A stretch of DNA of 10,950 nucleotides from an uncultured bacterium (GCA_903873095.1 CAIQMU010000024.1:1-10950); one strand, 5' to 3'; numbered from the stretch's first letter, positions 1 to 6,400 are shown. The notes: a model not told the origin generated them from the sequence alone. Made by a program: numbers and translations.

Positions 1-427
1 CCATTCCAGAAAGTGCTGTTGCTGTTGCAAGATGTACATCATACAAACCAAGAATTCGATCAAATAGATCTTGATCTACATACACATCTTGTACCTTGTT
101 GTACTGAACATGAATTTCTGTTGGTGTGAAAACTCCTTTTCGAATCGTAACAAATCCGTCATCATCTGAATAATAATACGATTTAATATACGCAGAAATA
201 TACCAAGCACTTAGTAATATTATTATCGCAAAAATACTTGCGATTCCGAAAAATATAAACGTCACTGGATTACTTGAAGAATTACTTGTTGGCAACTGGG
301 TTCCAAAAACAATACCTCCAACAATAAGTACCACCATAACAATAACTCGTCCAAAGTTTGCTTGAATAAATTTTTTCCAAAACTTGCTTTTTGATAATGG
401 AAAGCTCTGCTGTAGATTTGATTGCAT
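1..427 (-). CDS. bPH2 (DUF304/YdbS-YdbT-like) domain membrane protein, 3' end missing
   Basis: The first 142 codons are visible; the gene runs off the left edge. The protein starts with a basic stretch (SKSKFWKKF, residues 12-20), then two predicted membrane helices at about 27-43 and 55-78, then a soluble segment from about residue 83. That segment (VTIRKGVFTPTEIHVQYNKV, then QDVYVDQDLFDRILGLYDV) has the pattern of the bacterial PH-like bPH2 family (PF03703): strand, Gly-Val-Phe turn, then a Gln-Asp-Val strand before a Leu-Gly-Leu turn. Known members are membrane-tethered proteins of poorly known role. I chose the ATG at 427 because a TGnTAnnnT -10 box lies exactly eight bases upstream; a GTG at 445 in the same frame is an alternative, and a TAA closes the frame above it. 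Family call is good, function unknown. Confidence 0.75.
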   Translation of the reverse strand, partial: MQSNLQQSFPLSKSKFWKKFIQANFGRVIVMVVLIVGGIVFGTQLPTSNSSSNPVTFIFFGIASIFAIIILLSAWYISAYIKSYYYSDDDGFVTIRKGVFTPTEIHVQYNKVQDVYVDQDLFDRILGLYDVHLATATALSGM

Positions 428-435
428 ATGATTTA

Positions 436-465
436 ATGCTACCACATTTGTTATTTAAAGCACAA
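436..465 (-). promoter_or_regulatory. Promoter of the bPH2 gene, probably leaderless
   Basis: On the minus strand an extended -10 element TGGTAGCAT (hexamer at 441-436) lies 18 bases from a TTGTGC -35-like hexamer (465-460). Eight bases separate the -10 hexamer from the ATG at 427, so transcription should start at or next to the start codon. The -35 overlaps the T-tract of the terminator just upstream. Confidence 0.4.
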
Positions 466-492
466 AAAAGACCCCTCCTTTCGGAGAGGTCT
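464..492 (-). terminator. Rho-independent terminator, minus strand (distal of two)
   Basis: Read on the minus strand, a stem of AGACC/GGTCT and CTCC/GGAG with one internal mismatch closes a GAAA tetraloop and is followed by six T. It lies 97 bases beyond another good minus-strand terminator (590-618), so it either backs up that one or ends a separate short transcript. Confidence 0.75.
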
Positions 493-589
493 GTATAGAA
501 CAACCTAAAACCCAATTTATGAACAATTATTACTTTCTTTAAGCAAAGAATACTCCTTTTTAAGAAAGGTGCAAGGAAAAACTGTGCAT

Positions 590-618
590 AAAAAAACCCG
601 CAGAATATCTGCGGGTTA
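590..618 (-). terminator. Rho-independent terminator of the FN3/T9SS-CTD gene
   Basis: A near-perfect GC-rich hairpin (AACCCGCAGA / TCTGCGGGTT, arms 595-604 and 608-617) is followed on the minus strand by a run of seven T. It starts 20 bases after the stop codon of the 638-2749 gene. Confidence 0.9.
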
Positions 619-637
619 TATGACTTGAAACAGAGTT

Positions 638-2749
638 TTATTTTTTAACAACTCTGTTTGTTGAAAGAACTGTATTGGTTTGATCAAGTATTTGAAAAAC
701 GTATTCCCCTACTAGCATTTCGCGCATGTCGAGAGTGAATGATTGACTCGCAGGTGTAGTACCTACAAGCTTTCCACTTAAATCAAACACATTGATCGTT
801 GCCTGAACATCAGTACCAAGTTCTCCATGAACGAAGTCTGTTGTCGGGTTTGGATATACCGTAATAGCATTTGCGGTTGGTGATACATTACTAATTCCTG
901 TTGTCACCATTGCTGGTGTCATGAAATCTTGTCCCATTTGATTAGGGTTGTCATTATTCATATCAGTGACCGTTGCGCTCGCATAATACCAAGTATTCGC
1001 AGCAAGATACTGATCAGGATAAAAATCGTAGCTGACATATCCAGTACCAAACGGTATGGCCACATAGGTATGCACAGCACCACCACTTGTGTTATCAACT
1101 TCGAAAAACAGTTGACTTGGTGTTCCTTGTCCGTTTGCACGAATAGTGATTTTCACCCTGTTCCCTGTTGTATCGACAATAATATCTTCTACCACGGGAT
1201 TACTTGGTGCATCTGTATATTGCTGAAGACTTGTACCAAAGGTATAAACACCATCAGCAGAAATACTAAACGGGGTTACCTCATAAGTAGTTCCACCGAT
1301 CAGACCTGTAAATTGAGATGATGCAAGTGTTTGTGTTTGCGTCAGACCTCCTGAAGTAAAAAATGTATCAACGCCTCCACTTGTAAGATTTTGAACAACA
1401 AACCCATCACCCACCGTATCATTCGCATCAACTACTTGATGAAGATTATTCACCTGAAGTGTCGAGGCGTTCACCATCACAATATTTCCCCATGTTGGTG
1501 CAGGAGCTTGTCTTGGTGAGAGTGTTATATAACCAATCAGTAAAGAATCTCTCATCCCTAGATTGTTTGTAACCCTTGCCAGACATGTTCCTTGTGTACC
1601 CGGATTCAAATTGGTAAGCGTAAAGCTATCAGTTTGAACTCCTGTGTAAATAGAACCAGTGAGTGTGATAACTGAACCTGTTTTGTTTGTATAAACAACG
1701 GAGTTCTTTGAAGGACTTCCAGTCCAGGTACCATTTGTGTTGCCTGTTATGAAAACTTTTACTGAGCTTGTTGTTTGATCCAACACACCAAAGTTTGAAG
1801 TAAGTGTCGGCTTGTTGATGGGCAGTGTGTGTGCAGAAATTGATTCAGAATCAAGTCCGGCAGTGCTCACAGCCTGTACGTTGTACCAAAAGGCGTCGTT
1901 TGTAAACTGATTTGTATAATGATCACTAAATGTAGTGTCATGATACATTGTTCTTATACGAGTCGGCGGCAGATTTGTTGCCGAATCATGTAAGGTCCGT
2001 GTGAGAACCATTGATGATGCATTTCCCATGGACACAGTTGTTGTAAAAACAAGTGAATCCTGGAATTGTTGCACTGTTGTAGATGCTCCACTTGGGCCTT
2101 GCGATGAAGGCACGGTGTAGTTCGGACATGTGAAAAATGAGTCAGGTGAGATACCTGGAACACTTCCCACTACCGCTGCGTATACAAAATTAGATGTATA
2201 CATCGCACCACGTGTACTGTATCCCGTCATAGTAACAGCAGTATCTCCACTCCCTATCAATTGAATTGATGAGGTTTGATTAAGAGGACTACCGTTTACA
2301 ATTACTGAAATCTTCGTAGAGTAACCACCACCAAAATCAAAATGCAGACGAGTTTTTACAGGAAACACAGATGTGTCTACTGTTATATTCGTAATCGAAA
2401 GTGGTTGCAGTACTGGTGTTGTAAACGTTTCAAATGCTGAAGTATCATGAACACCACCAGCAAAAATAACATTTGCGAACTGATACGAAGTATTGGGAAC
2501 GAGATTTGAAATCGTTACCAAGTAAGACATTGTCGTTGGTGCTACTGTTGGTGTAGTACTCATTATCGTATCCCCTACTTTTTGGTAGATACAATGTTGT
2601 GTGTACGTAACCGGAACAGAAACTCCGACCCAGTTGGTCATATAAAATGACCTAACTGAATCTTGTGAAACAGGACTGATGACGGCTCGTTGAGCACTTG
2701 TCAAAAGTGTTACCATCACGCAGATGGCGAAAAATACTTGTTTTTTCAT
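638..2749 (-). CDS. Secreted FN3-like repeat protein with type A Por/T9SS C-terminal sorting domain
   Basis: This 703-residue protein begins with a signal peptide (KK, hydrophobic core at 5-17, likely cleavage after TSA at 17-19) that leaves Gln at +1. The body appears to be about six β-sandwich repeats of roughly 100 residues, with FN3-like signatures such as NLVPNTSYQF (82-91), LNPGTQGTCLARV (381-393) and LIGGTTYEVTPF (483-494), and repeat ends like FTTP (109-112) and FMTP (609-612). Residues 629-703 (ITVYPNPTTD, then INVFDLSGKLV, then GEYVFQILD and a basic end) match the type A Por secretion C-terminal sorting domain (TIGR04183), which in Bacteroidota sends proteins through the type IX system to the surface. 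No catalytic domain is visible; an adhesin-like role is inference. The ATG is chosen for the signal peptide and for the strong promoter 44 bases upstream. A T9SS domain and Gln at +1 are unexpected beside sigma70-type promoters and Patescibacteria-like neighbours. Confidence 0.88.
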   Translation of the reverse strand: MKKQVFFAICVMVTLLTSAQRAVISPVSQDSVRSFYMTNWVGVSVPVTYTQHCIYQKVGDTIMSTTPTVAPTTMSYLVTISNLVPNTSYQFANVIFAGGVHDTSAFETFTTPVLQPLSITNITVDTSVFPVKTRLHFDFGGGYSTKISVIVNGSPLNQTSSIQLIGSGDTAVTMTGYSTRGAMYTSNFVYAAVVGSVPGISPDSFFTCPNYTVPSSQGPSGASTTVQQFQDSLVFTTTVSMGNASSMVLTRTLHDSATNLPPTRIRTMYHDTTFSDHYTNQFTNDAFWYNVQAVSTAGLDSESISAHTLPINKPTLTSNFGVLDQTTSSVKVFITGNTNGTWTGSPSKNSVVYTNKTGSVITLTGSIYTGVQTDSFTLTNLNPGTQGTCLARVTNNLGMRDSLLIGYITLSPRQAPAPTWGNIVMVNASTLQVNNLHQVVDANDTVGDGFVVQNLTSGGVDTFFTSGGLTQTQTLASSQFTGLIGGTTYEVTPFSISADGVYTFGTSLQQYTDAPSNPVVEDIIVDTTGNRVKITIRANGQGTPSQLFFEVDNTSGGAVHTYVAIPFGTGYVSYDFYPDQYLAANTWYYASATVTDMNNDNPNQMGQDFMTPAMVTTGISNVSPTANAITVYPNPTTDFVHGELGTDVQATINVFDLSGKLVGTTPASQSFTLDMREMLVGEYVFQILDQTNTVLSTNRVVKK

Positions 2750-2799
2750 TGTTATTGATTGGTTTTTTGATTATTTAAATATAAAGGTATTTCCGTATC

Positions 2800-2829
2800 A
2801 TTGTAGCACACTTTATATACAAATGTCAA
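2800..2829 (-). promoter_or_regulatory. Consensus sigma70 promoter of the FN3/T9SS-CTD gene
   Basis: On the minus strand a perfect TTGACA (2829-2824) and an extended -10 TGCTACAAT (hexamer 2805-2800) are 18 bases apart. Transcription should start near 2793, leaving a leader of about 44 bases without a Shine-Dalgarno sequence. The typical Bacteroidota -7/-33 pattern (TAnnTTTG) is not seen. Confidence 0.75.
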
Positions 2830-2852
2830 GTTTTCCACACCCTTTTATAACA

Positions 2853-2878
2853 GGGTAAAATAACGTATAATTTTACCC
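2853..2878 (+). promoter_or_regulatory. Perfect -10 box inside a 9-bp palindrome, ending at the ATG of the DsbA-like gene
   Basis: TATAAT (2866-2871) lies seven bases before the ATG at 2879, which predicts a leaderless mRNA. It sits between perfect inverted arms GGGTAAAAT (2853-2861) and ATTTTACCC (2870-2878). Because transcription would begin at or after the second arm, the palindrome is better explained as a DNA operator than as an RNA hairpin. No convincing -35 is seen. It is back to back with the promoter of the minus-strand gene. Confidence 0.6.
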
Positions 2879-3709
2879 ATGGAACCACACAACACACATC
2901 ACGAGCATCACCCAGAGATGCATCAGCCCCCTATCGAACAGCCAATGACCAATATGTCTCCTAAAAAATCATTCTTTGAAACATATCAGATTTTTTTTGC
3001 CATTATTATCGTAGGAGTTCTTGTTCTTATTGGAATTTTAATTGCACATTTTGTACCAAATAATAATTCAAATTCGTCTGCTAATTCTGAAAAACAAGAA
3101 ACGCAATCTGACGTTCGAAATGATTTTATTAAAATCGCAAAGAAAGAAGGCTTGAATACAAAATCATTTGGAACTTGTCTTGATAATCAAACAAATCAAA
3201 CATTGATTGCGAATGATGTTGCACTTGCTCAAGCTTCTGGTGTACAAGGAACTCCTACATTCTTTGTTCTTAAACGAACATTTAATGCAGATGGTTCAGT
3301 AAAAAATGTTTCTCAGTTTGAAGTATTAGGAGCTGTTGATGAAGCAACTTTTGAAAGTGCGATTACTTCAGGAAAATCTCCAGCAAATCAACCCACGCAA
3401 CCTGCAGGAAAGAAAATTGTTTTAGTAAGCTCTGACCACTTCGAAGGCCCAACAAATGCTGCGACAGTTATTGTTGAATACGCAGATCTTGATTGTCCTT
3501 TCTGTAAAGCAGAATATCCTGTAATCCAAGACATTTTGAAAAATAATCCTGGATATGCACTTGTGTTCCGCCAAGCACCGATTGTTCAACTTCATCCTTG
3601 GGCTGAATACACAGCCGAAGGATCAGAGTGTGCATTTGATCAAGGTGGTGATCCAGCCTTTTGGAAATTCCTGGGAGACACGATGGGTGCTCCACAAACA
3701 CAAAATTAA
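2879..3709 (+). CDS. Membrane-anchored DsbA-like thiol oxidoreductase with circularly permuted domain
   Basis: This 276-residue protein has a His-rich cytoplasmic tail (six His in residues 4-15), one membrane helix (about 37-58) and an exported DsbA-like part in unusual order. Residues 79-163 look like the second half of a DsbA domain: helix FIKIAKKEGLNTKSF, CL (100-101), the cis-Pro loop GVQGTPTFFV (121-130; Pro126) and a last helix ending at 162. A Pro/Gln/Gly linker follows (164-178). Residues 179-270 look like the first half: VSSDHFEGP, strand TVIVEYADLDCPFCK with the CPFC redox pair (Cys206, Cys209), FRQAPIVQLHPWA, SECA (249-252) and FWKFLGDTM. The protein stops just where the next helix is normally found, and that helix starts the exported part. 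All core elements are therefore present once. Probable substrate is exported protein thiols, with the DsbB protein at 5000-5533 as possible reoxidant. An alternative is remnants of a tandem DsbA pair. Confidence 0.85.
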   Translation: MEPHNTHHEHHPEMHQPPIEQPMTNMSPKKSFFETYQIFFAIIIVGVLVLIGILIAHFVPNNNSNSSANSEKQETQSDVRNDFIKIAKKEGLNTKSFGTCLDNQTNQTLIANDVALAQASGVQGTPTFFVLKRTFNADGSVKNVSQFEVLGAVDEATFESAITSGKSPANQPTQPAGKKIVLVSSDHFEGPTNAATVIVEYADLDCPFCKAEYPVIQDILKNNPGYALVFRQAPIVQLHPWAEYTAEGSECAFDQGGDPAFWKFLGDTMGAPQTQN

Positions 3710-3713
3710 CATC

Positions 3714-3737
3714 AAAAAATCCCCTACGGGATTTTCT
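3714..3737 (+). terminator. Terminator after the DsbA-like gene
   Basis: AAAATCCC (3716-3723) pairs with GGGATTTT (3728-3735) around a four-base loop, seven bases after the stop codon. The downstream T-tract is within the stem and short, so strength is moderate. Confidence 0.7.
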
Positions 3738-3739
3738 TG

Positions 3740-3766
3740 TTGACAAAAATGTTTTTAAATGATACC
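3740..3766 (+). promoter_or_regulatory. Promoter of the 190-residue gene
   Basis: A perfect TTGACA (3740-3745) is followed after 15 bases by GATACC (3761-3766), a weak -10. Start would be near 3773 with a leader of about 27 AT-rich bases and no Shine-Dalgarno sequence. Confidence 0.5.
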
Positions 3767-3799
3767 TTGATTTAAATTTTCTAAATAAAAAAAACTATT

Positions 3800-4372
3800 A
3801 TGGATGCAAACTTCACATCTCTTGAATTTTGGAACTTTGTACACGAATCAGAAGAACTTCAAAACACTTCGGGAGTAATCGATTTTTCCCAAAAAGATAC
3901 TTCGGGGATTATACTAGATATCTATGATGAAAGAGGGAAAACTTTTTCAGATAGTACTTACTTTTGCCATAAAGACATAGCCTGCATGAAATTTTATGCA
4001 ATTCGTCTTCTTCTCAAAATTTGCAGCGAAGGATCCATTGCAACCGGCCCAAATCCAACCTATTGGTACAATGTTCAGATTCAAGAAGATTTCGAATTTT
4101 CTTCTCTTTTGAAAAGGTTGCCTGAAACACTCAATGCGGACGAAGAAGATCTTTTGTGGAATGAATGCCTGAAGTTCTTCGAAAAATGGTATGCCGGTCC
4201 AAGATATATTTATAGACAAAGTGTATTATGGGATGCTATTTCGCAAGATTTTAAATTCTTAGGAGAACTACTACCAAATCCTACTTTCGACGAAATCATT
4301 TACCTCAATCTATTTACCCGCTATTTAGCAGCACATATTGGTGCAAAGATGAGAAACGTCGAAGGTGACTAA
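3800..4372 (+). CDS. Hypothetical soluble protein, 190 residues
   Basis: I do not recognise this protein. It has no signal peptide or membrane helix, is acidic overall and rich in aromatic residues (for example FWNFV at 10-14, NPTYWYNV at 85-92, WNECLKFFEKWYAGPRYIY at 120-138). The predicted structure is mixed at the start (GVIDFSQKDTSGIILDIYDE, residues 25-44) and mostly helical from about 55 onward. Three Cys are present (56, 62, 75 by my count) plus one at 123, without a clear metal motif. It has its own promoter (TTGACA at 3740) and its own strong terminator (4379-4409), so it is a single-gene unit between two thiol-redox units. Coding is supported by length, natural codon use and these flanking signals. 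Function is unknown. Confidence 0.8.
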   Translation: MDANFTSLEFWNFVHESEELQNTSGVIDFSQKDTSGIILDIYDERGKTFSDSTYFCHKDIACMKFYAIRLLLKICSEGSIATGPNPTYWYNVQIQEDFEFSSLLKRLPETLNADEEDLLWNECLKFFEKWYAGPRYIYRQSVLWDAISQDFKFLGELLPNPTFDEIIYLNLFTRYLAAHIGAKMRNVEGD

Positions 4373-4378
4373 ATTTTC

Positions 4379-4409
4379 AAAACCCTCTTTATAAACAAGA
4401 GGGTTTTTT
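4379..4409 (+). terminator. Strong Rho-independent terminator after the 190-residue gene
   Basis: AAAACCCTCTT (4379-4389) pairs with AAGAGGGTTTT (4397-4407) around a seven-base loop, followed by more T. It starts seven bases after the stop codon. Confidence 0.92.
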
Positions 4410-4422
4410 ATTTCCCTGAAAG

Positions 4423-4431
4423 TGGTAAACT
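4423..4431 (+). promoter_or_regulatory. Extended -10 element of the thioredoxin-dsbB operon, probably leaderless
   Basis: TGGTAAACT (TG at 4423-4424, hexamer 4426-4431) ends eight bases before the ATG at 4440. No good -35 is seen; the region 17-18 bases upstream is the T-tract of the preceding terminator. The spacing decides the start codon: a GTG at 4422 in the same frame would lie within the promoter. Confidence 0.5.
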
Positions 4432-4439
4432 TGTCAGGT

Positions 4440-4991
4440 ATGAAAAAATCAACCCGCTATATCGTATTAGGAGCTCTTGTTATTATTTTCGTCGGATTAT
4501 TCGTTTGGTACAAAACCGCCCCAGGTCCATATGATGGACTTGCAAACTACTTGAATCAATCAGGAGTTAAAATGTACGGCGCATTTTGGTGCCCCCATTG
4601 CCAAGCCGAGAAAAAAGATTTCGGAAAATCAGAAGCATTGCTTCCTTATGTAGAATGTTCAATGCCTGATGGTCAGACGCAAACACAAATCTGCATCGAT
4701 CAAAAAATTGTCAGTTATCCAACATGGGATTTCCCAAATCCAATCATTTTATCAAGCGGAACAAACGACAGTAATGTCGCATGTAAAGCAACGTATACTG
4801 CTGGCGATCCGCAATCATGTGCCGATGCTGCGACTGGTTCATATGTCCTAACCGTAAATGGAATGACCTTTTTAACACCAAGTGCTGCATCTCTCGTAAA
4901 CGGTGTTTGGACACTTCCTTCACACTCACGAACCAGTGGGACAGTTGATCCAAAAGTTCTCGGGCAACTTGCTGGATACAAAGGAAAATAA
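4440..4991 (+). CDS. Membrane-anchored thioredoxin-fold protein (CPHC) with an insertion carrying an extra Cys pair
   Basis: The 183-residue protein has an N-terminal membrane helix (about 7-24) and an exported thioredoxin-fold domain. GVKMYGAFWCPHCQ (42-55) holds the redox pair Cys51/Cys54, VECSMPDGQTQTQICID (71-87) adds Cys73 and Cys85, and SYPTW (92-96) gives the cis-Pro (Pro94). This is the pattern of the thioredoxin domains found next to or fused with VKOR/DsbB proteins. Normally the cis-Pro strand is followed at once by the last hairpin and helix; here about 60 residues (98-160) intervene, with Cys115 and Cys127, before the SGTVDPKVLGQLAGY end (166-180). Nine bases separate it from the dsbB-like gene downstream, its likely oxidant, and they should be co-transcribed. 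The ATG at 4440 is preferred over the GTG at 4422 for promoter spacing and the MKK start. Confidence 0.85.
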   Translation: MKKSTRYIVLGALVIIFVGLFVWYKTAPGPYDGLANYLNQSGVKMYGAFWCPHCQAEKKDFGKSEALLPYVECSMPDGQTQTQICIDQKIVSYPTWDFPNPIILSSGTNDSNVACKATYTAGDPQSCADAATGSYVLTVNGMTFLTPSAASLVNGVWTLPSHSRTSGTVDPKVLGQLAGYKGK

Positions 4992-4999
4992 TTAATTAT

Positions 5000-5533
5000 A
5001 TGACAGGACTTACGTTCTTTAACACTCTTGTTGGGATTGGAACAGTTCTTATTTTAGCAATCGTTGTCGTTGTGTGGATCATGGAATTTTTGGGAGAACG
5101 AACAAACAAATTGTTCAAGTTCCTCGCTCGTCATCATTTCCATATTTCATTTTTGATTGCACTTGCTGCGATCCTCGGCAGTCTCACGTATTCAAATATA
5201 TTCCATTTCCCTCCTTGTGAATTTTGTTGGTGGATCAGAATCTGCATGTATCCGCAATTGATTATTTTAGGAATCGGTATTTGGAGCAAGGATATCAAAA
5301 TGTGGCTGACATCTGTCATTCTCTCGGTGATTGGAATTTGCTTTTCAATTTACTTGGTACTGCTTCAGATGGGCATTGTTGGCGGAAACGCAGCATGTGT
5401 CGCAGGTGGCGTCTCATGTGCAAAAATCGACGTTACTATTTTCGGATGGCTCACCATCCCGATCATGGCACTCATCTTTTTCGCAGGAGTTCTGACGTTT
5501 GCGCATTTGGCACATAACAGGCAAGATATATAG
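5000..5533 (+). CDS. dsbB: DsbB-family quinone-linked thiol oxidase
   Basis: The 177-residue protein has five predicted membrane helices (about 9-30, 48-66, 82-95, 101-122 and 147-168), one more at the N terminus than the four-helix DsbB core. Between helices lie the two expected exported Cys pairs: PPCEFCWWIRICMYP (71-85; Cys73, Cys76), matching the DsbB/BdbC signature of a Cys pair followed by W, R and MYP, and AACVAGGVSCAK (131-142; Cys133, Cys140). Family members pass electrons from a DsbA/thioredoxin partner to quinone. The partner is probably the CPHC protein just upstream in the same operon, possibly also the permuted DsbA. There is no Shine-Dalgarno sequence within ten bases of the ATG. 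DsbB is favoured over VKOR because of the MYP motif and the order of the Cys pairs. Confidence 0.88.
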   Translation: MTGLTFFNTLVGIGTVLILAIVVVVWIMEFLGERTNKLFKFLARHHFHISFLIALAAILGSLTYSNIFHFPPCEFCWWIRICMYPQLIILGIGIWSKDIKMWLTSVILSVIGICFSIYLVLLQMGIVGGNAACVAGGVSCAKIDVTIFGWLTIPIMALIFFAGVLTFAHLAHNRQDI

Positions 5534-5538
5534 ATTTA

Positions 5539-5567
5539 AAAAAACAGCTTGGTAAAAGCTGTTTTTT
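5539..5567. terminator. Bidirectional terminator between dsbB and uppP
   Basis: AAAAACAGCTT (5540-5550) pairs with AAGCTGTTTTT (5556-5566) around a five-base loop, with T-runs on both strands. It lies six bases after dsbB and about 25 bases after the end of uppP on the opposite strand, so it can serve both. Confidence 0.9.
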
Positions 5568-5591
5568 ATTTTCTCTTTATTAATTAAAAAT

Positions 5592-6383
5592 TTATCTCAA
5601 AAACACAAACGCCAAGATTCCCACAACAATTCGATACCAACCAAACGTGGCAAATGAATTTTTCTGAATAAATTTCAAGAATGTTTGAACCGCAAAGATT
5701 GCAACTATAAATGAAACAAGGGTTCCGATAGCAAGCATTACCCACTCGTTCCCTGAAAATGAAACTGGTGTTTTGATAAGATCGAGCACAGCAGCTCCTG
5801 CAATAACAGGCACCGCAAGAAGAAATGAGAACTCGACAATTGCGGCACGTGAAATTCCAATCATACGCCCACCAACAATCGTTGCCGCTGACCTTGAAAC
5901 ACCTGGAATAACAGCAAGTGACTGAATCACACCCACAATAAATGCATCCTGCATCGTAATCTCGTTCAAAGATTTTCCAACAAGCGCAGGACTCAAATTA
6001 TCCCGTGTTTTTCGTTCCTGAAATAATTCAAATGCGATCAAAATGAGACCCCCGATAACAAGCGCGCAACTTACTACAACAATATTTCCAATCAAAACAT
6101 GTTTGATGAAATGATACAGAACATATCCAATAATCGCGGTTGGAATAAACCCAGCAAGAACTTTTTTCCAAAGCGTTTTACTTGAAATAATTTTTTTAAA
6201 ATAAAGAACCACAACCGCCAAGATCGCACCAAGCTGAATAATAATTTCAAAACTCTTCAAGAAATCCGTATCTGCCAAATGCATCATGCGCGAAGCAATG
6301 ATCAAATGCGCCGTTGAAGAAACCGGTAAAAACTCAGTAAGACCCTCGACAATACCAAGGATAATGGAATGAATGATATGCAT
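5592..6383 (-). CDS. uppP: Undecaprenyl-diphosphatase UppP (BacA)
   Basis: This 263-residue membrane protein dephosphorylates undecaprenyl diphosphate to recycle the lipid carrier of cell-wall synthesis. Both family signatures are clear: EGLTEFLPVSSTAHL (13-27; Glu13, Glu17, Ser23, His26) and IPGVSRSAATIVGGRM (159-174; Ser163, Arg164), the latter with the catalytic Arg. There are about eight hydrophobic segments and the length is normal for the family. The frame is open further upstream (to 6440), but I chose the ATG at 6383 because family members begin a few residues before the first signature and because a TGCTATTAT extended -10 lies eight bases before it, which would fall inside the longer version. 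The gene is convergent with dsbB and divergent from the response regulator. Confidence 0.95.
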   Translation of the reverse strand: MHIIHSIILGIVEGLTEFLPVSSTAHLIIASRMMHLADTDFLKSFEIIIQLGAILAVVVLYFKKIISSKTLWKKVLAGFIPTAIIGYVLYHFIKHVLIGNIVVVSCALVIGGLILIAFELFQERKTRDNLSPALVGKSLNEITMQDAFIVGVIQSLAVIPGVSRSAATIVGGRMIGISRAAIVEFSFLLAVPVIAGAAVLDLIKTPVSFSGNEWVMLAIGTLVSFIVAIFAVQTFLKFIQKNSFATFGWYRIVVGILAFVFLR

Positions 6384-6391
6384 ATGAACGA

Positions 6392-6400
6392 ATAATAGCA
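6392..6400 (-). promoter_or_regulatory. Extended -10 of uppP, probably leaderless
   Basis: On the minus strand TGCTATTAT (hexamer 6397-6392) ends eight bases before the ATG at 6383. The same spacing occurs before the bPH2 and thioredoxin genes. The -35 region is weak. Confidence 0.5.

Noticed and set aside
282..515. Minus-strand reading frame of 77 codons starting at TTG
   Set aside because: It runs across a terminator hairpin and overlaps the bPH2 gene in another frame; the encoded sequence is Cys/Tyr-rich and unlike a real protein, while the other frame gives a clear family match.
929..1321. Plus-strand reading frame of 130 codons inside the FN3/T9SS-CTD gene
   Set aside because: Antisense shadow of a long gene with a clear signal peptide, repeats and sorting domain; rich in Cys, Ile and His without domain pattern.
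4715..4981. Minus-strand frames opposite the thioredoxin gene
   Set aside because: Antisense shadows; the plus frame has CPHC, a cis-Pro and an operon partner.
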